Source of the DNA: Cyanophora paradoxa
Lineage: Eukaryota > Glaucocystophyceae > Cyanophorales > Cyanophoraceae
DNA length: 64,000 nucleotides
Reading direction: 5' to 3'
Assembly: GCA_004431415.1 (NCBI GenBank)
Contig: QPMI01000005.1
Location: forward strand, 434,001-498,000
Shown: positions 1-10,600 of the stretch, one piece after another
Layout: each line of letters opens with the position of its first letter
Position numbering within the stretch: position 1 is the stretch's first letter
The notes under the pieces: generated by a model
Database searches by the model: none
Told to the model about the DNA's origin: nothing
What the model saw: only the letters and a program-made list of their open reading frames with translations
Made by a program: the position numbers and the translations under genes

Positions 1-3000
1 ACAACCTCGGGGACGTCGCCTGCGAGGTCTCCCACGACGCCGACCGCAACGAGTTCCGCGTCTCCGTCCAGACCGCCCTCCTCTTCCGCGTGCGCTGGGA
101 CCCAGCGAGCCGTCGCGGGCACTTGGCGGGGGCTGACGCGGCGGGGCGTCAGAACCACATGCCGGTCCCGCTGGAGATCGCGGCGGTGCCGGGGACGGTG
201 GATGACCCGCGGGCCGCCCCGCAGCGCGTCTGCGTCGCCCCGGCGGGCGGCGTCGCCGCCGTCCCGCTCAGCTGCTGCGACCGCGGCCGCTTCGCGATCC
301 GGCCGGCCGGGGACCCGCGGGGGGCCCGCTTCGAGTGGAGCGAGGCGGTGATCGCGGTTGAGCGGGGCGGCAAGGCGCCGGCCAAGTTCGACGCGGCGCG
401 CCTCTCCTGCCCCGCCTCGGGGGGCGCCGGCCAGGCCACCTTCGCCTTTGCCCTCCAGGCCCGCCCGCCCGCCCCCCGCCGCCGCCCCCGTCCCCGCCCG
501 CGCCTGACGGGGCGGCTCTAGGTGCGGCCGGTGGAGCGCTACGCGTTCGCGGCCGGCAAGCGCCCCGCGCACGCGCCGCTCCTCCTCGAGGTGCTGCCGC
601 CGCTGACGGTGGAGAACCTGACGGCGTCGGCGGTGGCGCTGCGGCTCGTCTCCGCGGCGGACGGCCGCTCGCTGCTCGCCGCCGACCACGTGGAGGCGGC
701 GGCGGGGGACAAGCCGGTGCCGTGCACGGCGGTGCTCCCGCAGCGGGCGGCGGGGCCGCTCCAGCTCTCCGTCGCCCTCCTCGAGGGCGGCCGCCCGGGC
801 GCCTGGTCGGAGCCCGTCGACGTCGGGGGCGCCGAGGCGCGCCTCAAGAAGGGCCTCTGGCTCGTCGTGCCGCCAGCCGGCCTCCGCGTCCGCGTCGACC
901 TCGACACGGCCCCCTCGGCCCTCGACCTCTCCGCGTCGCCCTCGCACGGCATCGCCGCCTCCGTGGGGCCCAACCCCTCGCGCCGCCTCCTCCTCTCTGT
1001 TCCCTACTTCGTCGTCAACAAGCTCCCCGTCGCCCTCCGCCTCTTCCCCGACACCAAGGCGCGCCCGCCCGCCGCCGGCCCTCCCCGCCGGCGCTGCGCG
1101 ACCTGACGGTGCGGGGGCGGCGTGCAGGACGAGCGGGCGCTGCAGGCGGCGGCGTCGGGCGGGGCGGGGGCGCTGCACCTGCCGCCCCACCGCGCCGGCG
1201 CCCGCGACAGCATCGCGATGTACGGCGGCGCCGAGGAGAAGTCCCTCTTCGGGGCCGACCCCGACAAGGCCCGCCCCGCCCCGTTCCGCCCCGCCGCCGC
1301 GCCGCGCCGGGCGCCGCCCTGACGCCCCGCGTGCAGGTGCGGATCGCGCTCGCGGACGCCGGCCCGGTGCCCATCGACGAGGACCCGACGGACGGGACGG
1401 AGGACCCGCGCGCCGACGGCCAGGCCGCCCCCGCTGGGTCTCCAGGTCCGACCCGCCTCCGCCCCGCAGCGGCGCGGCGGCGGCGCGGCGCCGACGGGGG
1501 CGGCTCGGGGCAGGGCGCTGGACGTGGCGAAGCCGACGCCGTCGACGGACGGGTTCGTGGTGCCGCTGCGGACGCGGGCCGGGGGCCTGCACGAGGTCTC
1601 CGTGGTGGTCGCCAAGGGCGCCGGCAAGCTCGAGAAGCGCACGCGGGTCGTCACCCTCGCCCCGCGCCTCGTCCTCGTCAACCTCCTCGACCGCGCCGTC
1701 GAGGCCTGCCAGGCGCGCCCCGGCCCCGCCCCGCCCCGCCCCGCGCCCCGCCGCTCGCCGCCCGGCGCGCCCGGCTGACGGGGGCGGCAGACGGCGACGA
1801 ACTCGGTCTTCCGGGTGGAGCGGGGCGAGACGGTGCCGATCTCGTGGCCCTCGGCGGAGACGCCGCGGCTGGCGCGCGTGCGGCTCGCCATGGAGGGCTG
1901 GCACTGGTCGGGGCCCTTCCACGTCGACCGCCCCGGCATGACCGCCGTCCGCATCGTCCGCTCCCAGGCCGCCGCCGCCGGCGGGGGCGCCCCGCAGCCC
2001 GGCGCCGGCGTCACGACCTCGGTGCTGCGCGTCAACGTCCAGCTCAAGGCCGGCTGCCTCCACGCCTACATCGCCTTCGAGAACGACAAGGACCAGGCCC
2101 AGCTCAAGATCGAGGTCCGCCGCCCCGCCCCGGCCCCCCGCCCCGCCCCGCGCCGCGCAGCGCGCCCGGGGCCGACGGGGCGCGACGCGCGGCAGAACGA
2201 GCTGGACGAGGCGATCTGCGTCTTCCAGGCGGGGGCGCAGGGCCCGGCCGGCCTCCCCTCGTTCGCGCTGCGGGACACGGTGGCGCCCGGCAAGGCGATC
2301 CCCTTCGGCTGGACGGACGCCTCCTCGCAGGACCTCCGCATCGCCGTCGCCGTCGGCGGCAGGGCGGCCCCCACGGCCCGCCCCGCCGGCTCCTACAACT
2401 GGGACAACGCGGGCAGCCAGGTCGACTACTACGAGGAGCACGAGGTGATGCCGGCGGCGGCGGCCTTCGCGGCGGGGGCGGGGGCCTCCCAGGGCCGCCC
2501 CGTCGTGGCGATCACGTACCTGGACGGGACGGCGCGGGTGCTGCGGATCACGGACGAGCGGGGGGCGCGGGGCGAGGACGGGGCCATCCGCGAGCTGCGG
2601 GAGCCGGAGGAGAAGAAGGCGAAGCAGCCGTACCGCCCCGTCATGCAGTTCATCAACATCAAGTTCCCCGCCGTCCAGGTCGGCGCCCCGGGGCCCCCGC
2701 CCGGGCCGGGCCTCGCGCAGGAGCCGACGGGGCGGGGCGGGGCCGGGGCGCAGGTGTCGCTGTGCGACGACGTGCCGCGGGAGTACCTGCTGGTGACGCT
2801 GCGGGGCTTCGAGCTCGTGCTGCACCGCAATGTGGGGACGCAGGGCATCGAGCTCGCCCTCTCCGCCGAGGGCCTCCAGGTCGACAACCAGCTCTTCGCC
2901 TCGCCGCTCTTCCCCGTCATCATCGGGCCCTCCACGCGCTCCTTCGACGTCACGACCAAGGCCGTCGAGCTCGTCCTGCACCGCGCCGTCAGCCCCATCG

Positions 3001-4667
3001 TGCAGGCCATCCGCCGCCTCCACCTCCGCCTCAAGCCCCTCGACGTCAAGCTCGATGAGGAGACCCTCATGGCCTACATCCAGGTGCCCCCCGGCGCCCC
3101 CCCCTGCGGGCCCCGCGCCGGCGCGCGCGGCGGCTGACCGGCCGGCGGGGGCAGCTCTTCAAGGGCTTCAAGGCGAAGAGCTCGGGTGCGAACCACGCGG
3201 CGCACCTGGCGGGCCTCGTGGCGCCCCCGGAGCTCGTCTCGTCGGAGCCCAAGCTCTCCCGCTTCGAGTCCGTCCACATCTCCCCTCTCGAGGTCCGCAG
3301 AGGCCCCCGCGCAGCGCCGGGGCGCCGCCGCTCTGCGGGCCGAGCTGAGCCGCGCGCGCGGGCGCCTGCCGGCGCAGGTGGACCTCACGTTCCGCAAGTG
3401 CGAGAAGCGGGGCGAGGAGGCGCGGCGCTTCGAGCCGGTGACGACGCTCTTCCGGGCGATCGGGGGCGCCCTCGTGAACATCGACCGGGCGCCGCTGCGG
3501 CTCTCGAGCTTCGAGTTCGACGCGCCGGGGTCGGGCGGGGTGACGCAGGCGGTGCTGAAGAGCGCGGTGAAGAAGACGTACGTGCGGCAGGTGCTCCCCC
3601 AGGTCGCCAAGGTCCTCGGCTCGGTCGAGCTGCTGGGGAGCCCGATGGCCGTCGGCGCCGACGTCGCCCAGGGCCTCATCGACTTCGTCCAGCAGCCGAT
3701 GCGGGGCGCCGAGAAGGGCGCCGCCGAGTTCGGCCACGGCGTCGTCCGCGGCACCGCCTCGCTCCTCAAGAACACCGTCCTCGCCCCCGTCTCCACCACC
3801 TCCCGCATCGCCAAGTCGCTCTCCCGCGGCATGGACATGCTCTCCAGCTACGACGAGGACTACGTGCAGGCGCGCGCAGAGGAGCACTCCGAGATCGCCG
3901 TCGACGCCGCGGACGGTCTCCTGCTGGGCGCGCGCAACCTGGGCTTGGGCTTCTGGCGGGGCATCTCGGGGGTGGTGATGGACCCCGTGCGGGGCGCGGA
4001 GGTGGACGGGGCGGCGGGGGCGGCGCTCGGCGTCGGCCGCGGCCTCGTGGGCCTCGTCGTCAAGCCGGTCACCGGCTCCCTCGACTTCGTCGCCAAGGTG
4101 ACGGAGGGCATCTCCAACACCCCGGACCTCCTCGAGCCGAAGATGACGGCCGACGTGCGCCGTACGCGCCTGCCCCGCTGCCCGGGGCCCGACGCCCTGG
4201 TCGAGCCCTACTCGGCGGAGCGCGCCGAGCTGTACCGCCTGCTGCGCTCGACGGCGGCGCGGCGGGGCCCCGAGGGCGCGGCGGAGGCGATCGTGGCGGC
4301 GAGCCGGGTGGACAGCGGGTACCACCTGATCGTGACGAGCTCGCGGCTGCTGCTGGTGAAGGCGCCGAAGCCGCGGGAGGCGATGGGCCCGCGGGAGCAG
4401 CACCTGGTGCGGATGTGCGAGTCGGCGGTGAGCGTGTGGGAGGGCTGGCAGATGCCCCTCGAGGAGGTCGCCTCCTTCGCCCCCTCGGACGGCTCCGCCG
4501 CCGGCGCCGGCGTCGGGGCCGAGCCCGAGGAGCCCGGGGTGCGGGTCGTGGGGCGCGACCCGCGGCGGCCGCGGGTCGTCCCCTGCGCGGACCCCGAGGG
4601 CCAGCGCGCCATCCTCCGCATGCTCGAGGGCGTCCTCCGCCGCCGCGAGACCTGGGTCCACGTCTGA
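1..4667 (+). CDS. VPS13: VPS13-family bridge-like lipid transfer protein, C-terminal half (5' end outside window)
   Basis: VPS13 proteins are rod-shaped lipid channels at organelle contact sites. Joining exons across about ten introns gives the usual C-terminal order. A beta-rich adaptor (VAB/SHR-BD) region runs to about 2640 and contains INIKFPAV. Next come FELVLHRNVGTQ and DNQLFASPLFPVII at 2808-2935, which match the conserved VPS13 block. The amphipathic ATG2/VPS13_C region at 3385-4150 includes LGSPMAVGADVAQG and GTASLLKNTV. A PH-like end lies at 4310-4660 (YHLIVTSSRLLLV) and the stop is at 4665-4667. Reading starts at base 3, so the gene enters from the left. Introns at 459-521, 1059-1127, 1269-1336 and about 1710 start with GC, while others (near 2115, 2680 and 3295) start with GT. 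The exon around 1424-1514 has an uncertain boundary. The family call is secure; the paralogue (A/C or D type) is not assigned. Confidence 0.93.
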
Positions 4668-6114
4668 GCGCCCCCCTGCCCGGCCCACGCCCGCGCCCGC
4701 CCGCCGGCTCTCGTCTTTATCTTAACAATCGATGTCAGTACCAAATGCAGCTTTATTTAAGCGTCGATTTGAGGATTCGCATGTATTTTGCCATGTGTTT
4801 TATGAGTATTGATGGTTAGACGTGCTCGGATGCAGCGACGCTGGGAGTTTTCTCCTTCTTACTTGCCCTCAGCCCTGCGCATTAAATTCTTCTCGAATTC
4901 AAAGTCGACGTCCCCTCGCAGAGTTGACGCCGTGACGTCCCCTCTCCCCTCTACAAATATACTATGATATAACATACAAATGCAATTCGTATTCGCCGAG
5001 AGATTGCCGAGAGCTCCATCGAGATCTAGAGAGAGTCGATTCGAATTCCGATCGCGATCGCGGTCGCGATATGATTCCGGTGATCATGATCATGAATGTT
5101 AATTCACTGCAGCTGATTCACGAAGTTACGTGTATTGTCGACGTCCCTCGAGCTCGAGCTCATGAAAGGCCGACCGACTGCAAGTGCATGCGCAGCTCGT
5201 ACCGCGCTGAGATCAACAGCCGCGCCGGGAGCTCGTGGGACAGCCGCCGGCTCCGAGGCTCTGTGGACTAATTATAACGCCGGCTCAGCTGCAGCGGCTT
5301 GCCCTGAATTCATCGATGCCCTCATCGCGATCGTGATCTTGAATCACTATATATATATATAATCGCACCATAACAATACAGCAATAACCGATTGAATCAT
5401 AATCAAGAAATTGAACAAGGTTGTGATCCGCTCTGCCTGGGCACAGCTTCAAAAGGCTTCGAAGCTCGCGCGCTGCCATGCCGTCCCTACCATCGCTTCT
5501 TGCGACGCCCGCAGCGCTCATATGCGCATGCATGCCCCGAAGCTCAGCTCAGCGGCTCGCCGCTGCTCAAGAATGGACCCTCAAGCTGCGGCTGGGCATG
5601 CACAATTTGCAAGCGCTTCGCTTCTGCGGCTGGGCATGCCGCAGTGCGCACGGCTCACGCGCTGCTGGGCCAGGCCGCATTAAAATATTAGCAGTCTGCT
5701 CTAGATCTGCAGACTGCAGACGGCGGCAGTGCTGCGCGAGCACGTATATATCGACTTCGGCGGGCACCGGTCGCCGCGCGCCGCGGGCCGCGGCGCGCGT
5801 ACGTGTGAGTCGGCGACGACTTGGCGTGACATCGTCAATTTTAATATTTCTGATTATTTTCAGGCCGCCCGGCCCGGGGGTACAGGCTCATGGAGCCAGG
5901 CGATGGGACCGCGCGCGCGCGCAATTTTGCAAGAGAGATCTAGAGAGAGAGATCGAGAGGGATCGAGTACTCAGTGTGACTGGGTAGCTATAGTAGTGGG
6001 TACTAGTATCGCCGACGGCGAGTCGAGAGCGCGCGACTCGGCGCGAGACGCACTCATCGTCGTGTAAATGCACCACAGATCTAGATCTACAGCTAGAGCT
6101 ATATAGCTCAGCGG
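4668..6114. other. Intergenic spacer, lower GC, palindrome-rich
   Basis: No gene is supported here. GC drops sharply after the VPS13 stop. The stretch holds many small palindromes (ATCGCGATCGCGG around 5048, CTCGAGCTCGAGCT around 5149), a short TA run near 5349-5361 and purine-rich GAGA/GATC strings at 5930-5965. The part from about 5580 onward is the 3' flank of the duplicated block that recurs near 13.7 kb. Confidence 0.6.
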
Positions 6115-7267
6115 CTAGTCATCGCGGTGCAGGAGGGCGGACAAGGCAGTCGCGGCGTCGATCTTGGGAGCAGCCTGCAGCACGGACATTGCCTGCGCAT
6201 GCAGCAACGACTCGGTGCGGTGGATCCGGAATGGAGGGATGGAGGGCGGGGGCCGTGGACCTCGGAGAGAACGAGGGAGCGCTCGGCGGGGCTCATGGAG
6301 GCGAGGCGCGGGTCCCTCCCGGACAGCACCTCCTTCGCCCACTGCAGCCGCCGCGCCGCCCGCGGTGACGACGCGCCCTGCACCATCGTATCTGCATCAC
6401 CGCCGCGCGGCGCCCCGCGGGTCAGTCGGGCTCGGGGCCGCGGCCCGCGGCGCGCGCACGCTGGAAGAGCGCCTCGTTCTCGTCGCCGTCGTCGCCGTCC
6501 GAGTCGGGGCCCGACCTAATCGCCATGATCTGAGCCCCGGCCGGACTTTGAGGAGCCGAGGGCGAAGGGCGGAGAGGAAAACGAGGACGGACCTTGCGGG
6601 CCTCCTGCTGCGCGGCGGCTCGCTCTTGCGGGGACATGCCCTGGAGCGTGGGGTGCAGGCCTGCCGCCACCTGTCGCCTTGCGTCAGCACGTGCGCAGCA
6701 CGGCGGCACGCACAGCGCACGCGCCTCCCGGGCGCGCTTCCGCGCCTCGACGAGCTTGGCCCGATCCACGCCCCTCGGCTGCCGCGCGGGGGGGGGCATG
6801 GCGGCACCCTTTGAGGCGCTCGGGGGCCGGTCGGCCCGCCGGCCTGGGGCCGCCTGGGGATGGGAAGGGCCGGGGTCTGGGGCCGGTGGTGGAGGGCGCC
6901 GCGGTGCCGCGTCCGCGGGGGCCGCGCCAGCTGAGGACGGGGCCAGAGCTGCTTGCGGCGAGGCCTTCGGTGCCGACGGCGCCGGCTTTGCGTTGAAGAA
7001 GCCTCGCTTTAGAGCGGATCCGGTCGCTGCGGGCGCCGGCGCCGGAGCCGAGGCCGCTGCGGGGTCGGTCCGGTCGCTGCGGGCGGCGCCGGCGCTGCGG
7101 GCTGCAGGGGCCGCCGCGGCGACGGGACCGGTGGCCCCAGCCGTTGTATCCCTGCCTACCCTGGCGCCGGCGCCGCTCCCAAGCCCGTCCATGTAAGCCT
7201 TGAACATGGGATCGTCTATCTCTTCGCCGTTTACGATCTGCTGCAAGCCCCGGCGCATCTGCGCCAT
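6115..7267 (-). CDS. Unrecognised small protein with A/P-rich linker; parent copy of a duplicated gene
   Basis: I do not recognise the family. The N-terminus reads MAQMRRGLQQIVNGEEIDDP. An Ala/Pro/Gly-rich linker follows, containing a short RGFFNAKPA motif, then basic helical segments. Two similar phrases, MSPQERAAAQQEARK and MSPAERSLVLSEV, suggest an internal repeat. The apparent stop at 6422 lies in an intron-like stretch with a CTGAC branch point and a GATGCAG acceptor. Reading on gives RRLQWAKEVLSGRDPRLASM and, after another intron (acceptor ATGCGCAG), AMSVLQAAPKIDAATALSAL and the stop at 6115-6117. A second copy of this 3' part at 13982-14563 keeps the same joins, which supports the model. 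The gene is divergent from the fucosyltransferase-like gene, 484 bp away. Function unknown. Confidence 0.6.
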
Positions 7268-7751
7268 CGTCTCATCTGCGCGCGCGCCTCACTGAGTCAA
7301 TGGCAATCGAGGTAGTGCTGGCGGTGCGGCGAACACTGCGCGGACCGCGCTCTCGGTCCCACTTCTCCGCTGCGGTCCTGGATGCCGCGCCTGGTCGCGT
7401 ATTCGAGATCTCCTCCATCTTGGACATCAATATTCGGAGATTGTCGTCCTCATGATCAGTCGCCATGCCGAGCGCCTGCTTGCAATCACACAGGCGCACG
7501 GGCGGCACGGGGCCAACGCGATCGGCCGCAATATGCTTAGCTACGCATACGAGACGACCGGCAAGATCGATGAGAGAGCCGGGCCGCAGCCGGGACCGCA
7601 ATGACGGCGCAATGACGCCGCAATGACGGTGCAATCCTCTGGACGGGTACACGCGCGCATCGTTTGCAAACACGAGACCCCGAAGCGCGCAAAGCGCGCA
7701 AAGCGCGCCGCTGAACCGAACGCGGAGAAAGCACCGCGATTCCATCTGGCG
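7268..7751. promoter_or_regulatory. Divergent intergenic region between 6115-7267 (-) and 7752-9669 (+)
   Basis: This 484-bp spacer must hold both promoters. A short imperfect repeat of GCAATGACG/CGCAATGACGGTGCAAT units occurs at about 7600-7635, and AAGCGCGCAAAGCGCGCAAAGCG lies at about 7683-7706. No TATA box stands out. The calls are positional; no factor site is identified. Confidence 0.35.
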
Positions 7752-9669
7752 ATGCGGCACCTCGGCATCGCGGCTGCCGCTGCCGCGCTGCTCCTCGCCA
7801 CGGCGGAGCGCGTGGCCGGCGATGCGCTCGAGGACGCACTACAATCGTACTGGACGCTTCACGCGGCTATTATGCGCGGCGACGCGGGCGTCGACCGGAA
7901 GTTCATAGTGTACGAGCCCCCGGAGGTCGGCCTGGGTGAGCCATCGGGCAACTCTCGCATACGCACGCCCGGGCTAGCTTTTGCACGGCAGGCTCCGAGC
8001 GGGCCCGCCGCAGGGAACAAGGTCCAGTGCCTGGTGTCGGTCTTTCTCCTCGCGCTCCTCACGCAGGTCCGCGCCGCGCCGGCCCCCGTCTCTTGTTCCG
8101 TTTATAAAGCCGTCCCGGCTTGCAGCGCGCCCTCCTCATCAACACCAACGCCGGCGCGATGGGTTCGCCGCGCTTCGCCCGCCTCGCCCACCGCAGGCCT
8201 AATCGGCGCCCTGGCCGTCGCGCGGCAGACCTGGACGAGATTCTAGAATGCCCCTTTGAACGCGGATGGGACTTCGCCGATACCTTCGGCGGGCGCGCGC
8301 CGCGCACCTGTTCCCGCGCGCCCCTTGGCTTGGCGGCCGCTGACGGGGGGCTCGCCGGTCGTCCAGGATGCCCGGTGCGACCGTGGCGGAGCTGCGGGTG
8401 CGCGCCACGCTGCCCGGCCGCGCTCTTTCTTACCCCCGGGGCCCTCACTTGAGTGCTGGGGCGCGCGCAGCTGCTCTTCTGGGACGCGGTGAACGGCGGG
8501 GTGGAGGGCTGGCTCTGCCGCGACTTCGAGGGCCAGTTCGGGAGCGCCCGCCCCGACTTCGTCAAGGTCGTAGCCTCGCAGGCGCCGTTCTTCTGGACGA
8601 CGCAGAACCCCGCCATGCGCGGCCGCGTCGCCGCCCTCCTCGGGCTCCCCCCGCAGCCGCTGGGCTCCTCCCTCCCGCACTCGGTCGCCGCGGACCTCTA
8701 CCACCGCCTGGCGCGGCGCCTCGTGCGGCCCTCGGCGCGCGTTGCCGCCACTGTCGACGAGTTTCGGCGCGCCCACTTCGGCAACTTGACCGTCGGCCTC
8801 CAGGTCCTCCTTCCCTGCCGCCCCCTCCCCGGAAAATACCCACCCTGCCTCAGGTGAGGCGGCACAGCGGGGAGCAGTACCTCGACGACGAGGGGGAGCG
8901 GGCCACCCTCCAGTGTGCCCGTACTCTCGCTGCGCAGCACGCCGCCGCTGCTCGCGGAAACGTCAGAGTCTTCCTCTCCACCGACTGGGGTACACCACCG
9001 ACCCTCCTCCACTTCTCCCCGACTGTTAACATATGTATTCCTGGCAGAGCCTATCCGTGGCCGCGCGCGAGATCTCTTAGGAGAAGTCCTTATCTACCGC
9101 GACGTGCCGGTACATCCCCCCCCGCCCCCCCCCCCCCCCCCCCTCCCGGGCCCCCGCCTCCGCCCCCCCCCTCCTCCCCCCCCCCCCCCCCTCTTCTTCT
9201 CGCGGTTTACTTCACGATCCGCAGGTTATTCACGACCCGAAAGACAGTGACCGAGCAGAGGTGCAGCTGCCCTTCCGGGTACCGCATGCATCTTCGGGGT
9301 ACTGCGATTCTGACTCCCGTTCAGGCGGCGGCAGTGGACTTCTTTCTGCTCGCAGCTGCGGATGACCACGTCGTGACGGCCTACTCGACCTTCGGCCACG
9401 CCGCAGCACGTCTCGCTGGGTCCGACCCAGCTGCTGTCCTTGTTGTGTCGAGCGACCAGTACAAGGGGCCGCTCTGCGCTCGGGCATTGCATGACTGGCC
9501 GGCTGCGTGGCACCTCGAGCGCGCGCGGTCCGCCTCCTGCTTTGACCCGTCCTCAATGCTGGACGAGGCCGGCCTCATCTTTCCCCGACAATGGGACCGC
9601 GGCGCCCTCGTCCGCACTGCCGAGCAGGCCCGCCCAGTGCCTTATGACTGTCTCGAGGAGCAGTCCTGA
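7752..9669 (+). CDS. Secreted/Golgi fucosyltransferase-like glycosyltransferase
   Basis: The start at 7752 gives a signal peptide or anchor (MRHLGIAAAAAALLLATAER); an in-frame ATG at 7623 would bury it. Exon 1 ends at 7935 and joins 8014-8066 to give GLGNKVQCLVSVFLLALLTQ, then RALLINTN from 8126. That is the GDP-binding GLGN-R signature of plant xyloglucan-type and related alpha-fucosyltransferases. Exons 8471-8803, 8854-8989, 9048-9109, 9225-9260 and 9325-9669 follow. They give VGLQVRRH, VFLSTDWEPIRGRARDLLGE, VIHDPKDSDRAE and AAVDFFLLAAADDHVVTAYS, matching the family's C-terminal sugar-nucleotide motifs. Phases agree at every join except the donor after about 8285, which I could not place. 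An AT-poor intron at 9110-9224 holds a poly-C tract. Acceptor sugar unknown; a different GT of the same fold is possible. Confidence 0.78.
9118..9192 (+). repeat. Poly-C / C-rich intronic tract
   Basis: Almost uninterrupted cytosines, broken by single G and T bases, inside the fucosyltransferase-like intron at 9110-9224. They sit on the sense strand upstream of the CGCAG acceptor at 9221-9224. Confidence 0.85.
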
Positions 9670-10600
9670 CATCAAGCTCGCGTGCGCAGATTACGGGGGC
9701 GCGGCCCATGCAACTGCCGCCTCGGGCTCTGCTCCTCGCCGGGATCGCCGCTCCCGTTCTTCTCTTCTGCTCCTGCGCTTTTCTTGTCCTACGACGTCGT
9801 CGGCGACAGCCACGAACTCGCATCAGCCCTCCGGTCCTGCCTCGACCTTGAGTAGCGCAGCATCAGTTGCATGAAGCCGAAATGCGCGAATGCCCGTCGT
9901 CTAGAATGCCAGTTGAAGAACCGTGGTCTAGAAGGCACAGGCGACAGCCTCGCACGCCGATCGGGGCACCACCTCCCTGCACTCGCCTATAGTATTCACA
10001 TTACCGTACGGATACGTATTCGCGCACGGTTACCATGTATACATACCATGCGTTGACATAGAACTTGCATATGCTGCTCCGTCGATTTAAGTGAAGTGAA
10101 GCGAATGGCGGTGCCCTGTGAAGATGGCAAGAAACTAGAACACATCATTCTGCGGTCATAGCCAAAAGTGGGGCGTTTTCAGCGCCGCAATCAGCACGCG
10201 CTCGCACCGGTGACCGCCAACCGCTCGTGCCAGTGAGCTGGCTTTACGCAACGAAGGCCTTGCAATACGGCGGCTTAAAACAACTACAGGAAAAGGCTTC
10301 GGGGAGGCGGAAAAGATTCTGCAGGATCGATACCGGCGCACCCCTATCGAAGTGATCGGGGAGCTCGAAAGACCTGGCAGGTTGGCCAGGCGCGGACGTA
10401 CAGGAGCCATAAACTAGCCCTTGCTCTAGCGCTATGAAGAAGAGAGACATCATCAGAGAAGCACTCATCAAAGAGCCTGGAGAAGAGGGATGTATGGCGG
10501 GGACCTGAAAGCGCCTCGGGCGCCTTCGCCTGTCCCGCCACGTATTGCAACTCCCCGGCACGAAGGTTCCGCCTAAGGCGACAGGTGCCGGGGCGGGGCG
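9670..10600. other. Spacer between fucosyltransferase-like gene and the beta-helix gene
   Basis: No convincing gene. A minus-strand open frame reaches down to 10244 and could be a 3' extension of the beta-helix gene, but its sequence there shows no repeat motif. The two genes are convergent, so this holds their 3' ends. Confidence 0.4.

Noticed and set aside
722-3058. 778-codon plus-strand frame in the VPS13 region
   Set aside because: It is mostly an Arg/Pro-rich off-frame reading; only short parts coincide with true VPS13 exons.
6422-6424. TGA taken as the end of the 6115-7267 gene
   Set aside because: It sits in a stretch with CTGAC branch point and GATGCAG acceptor, and the downstream exons are preserved in the duplicate copy.
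8101-8107. TATAAA-like TTTATAAAGC as a promoter
   Set aside because: It lies within an intron of the fucosyltransferase-like gene just before its acceptor.
8453-8857. Fucosyltransferase-like ORF ending at 8857 as a complete protein
   Set aside because: A GT-AG intron at 8804-8853 joins VGLQ to VRRHSGEQ in frame, continuing the family motifs.
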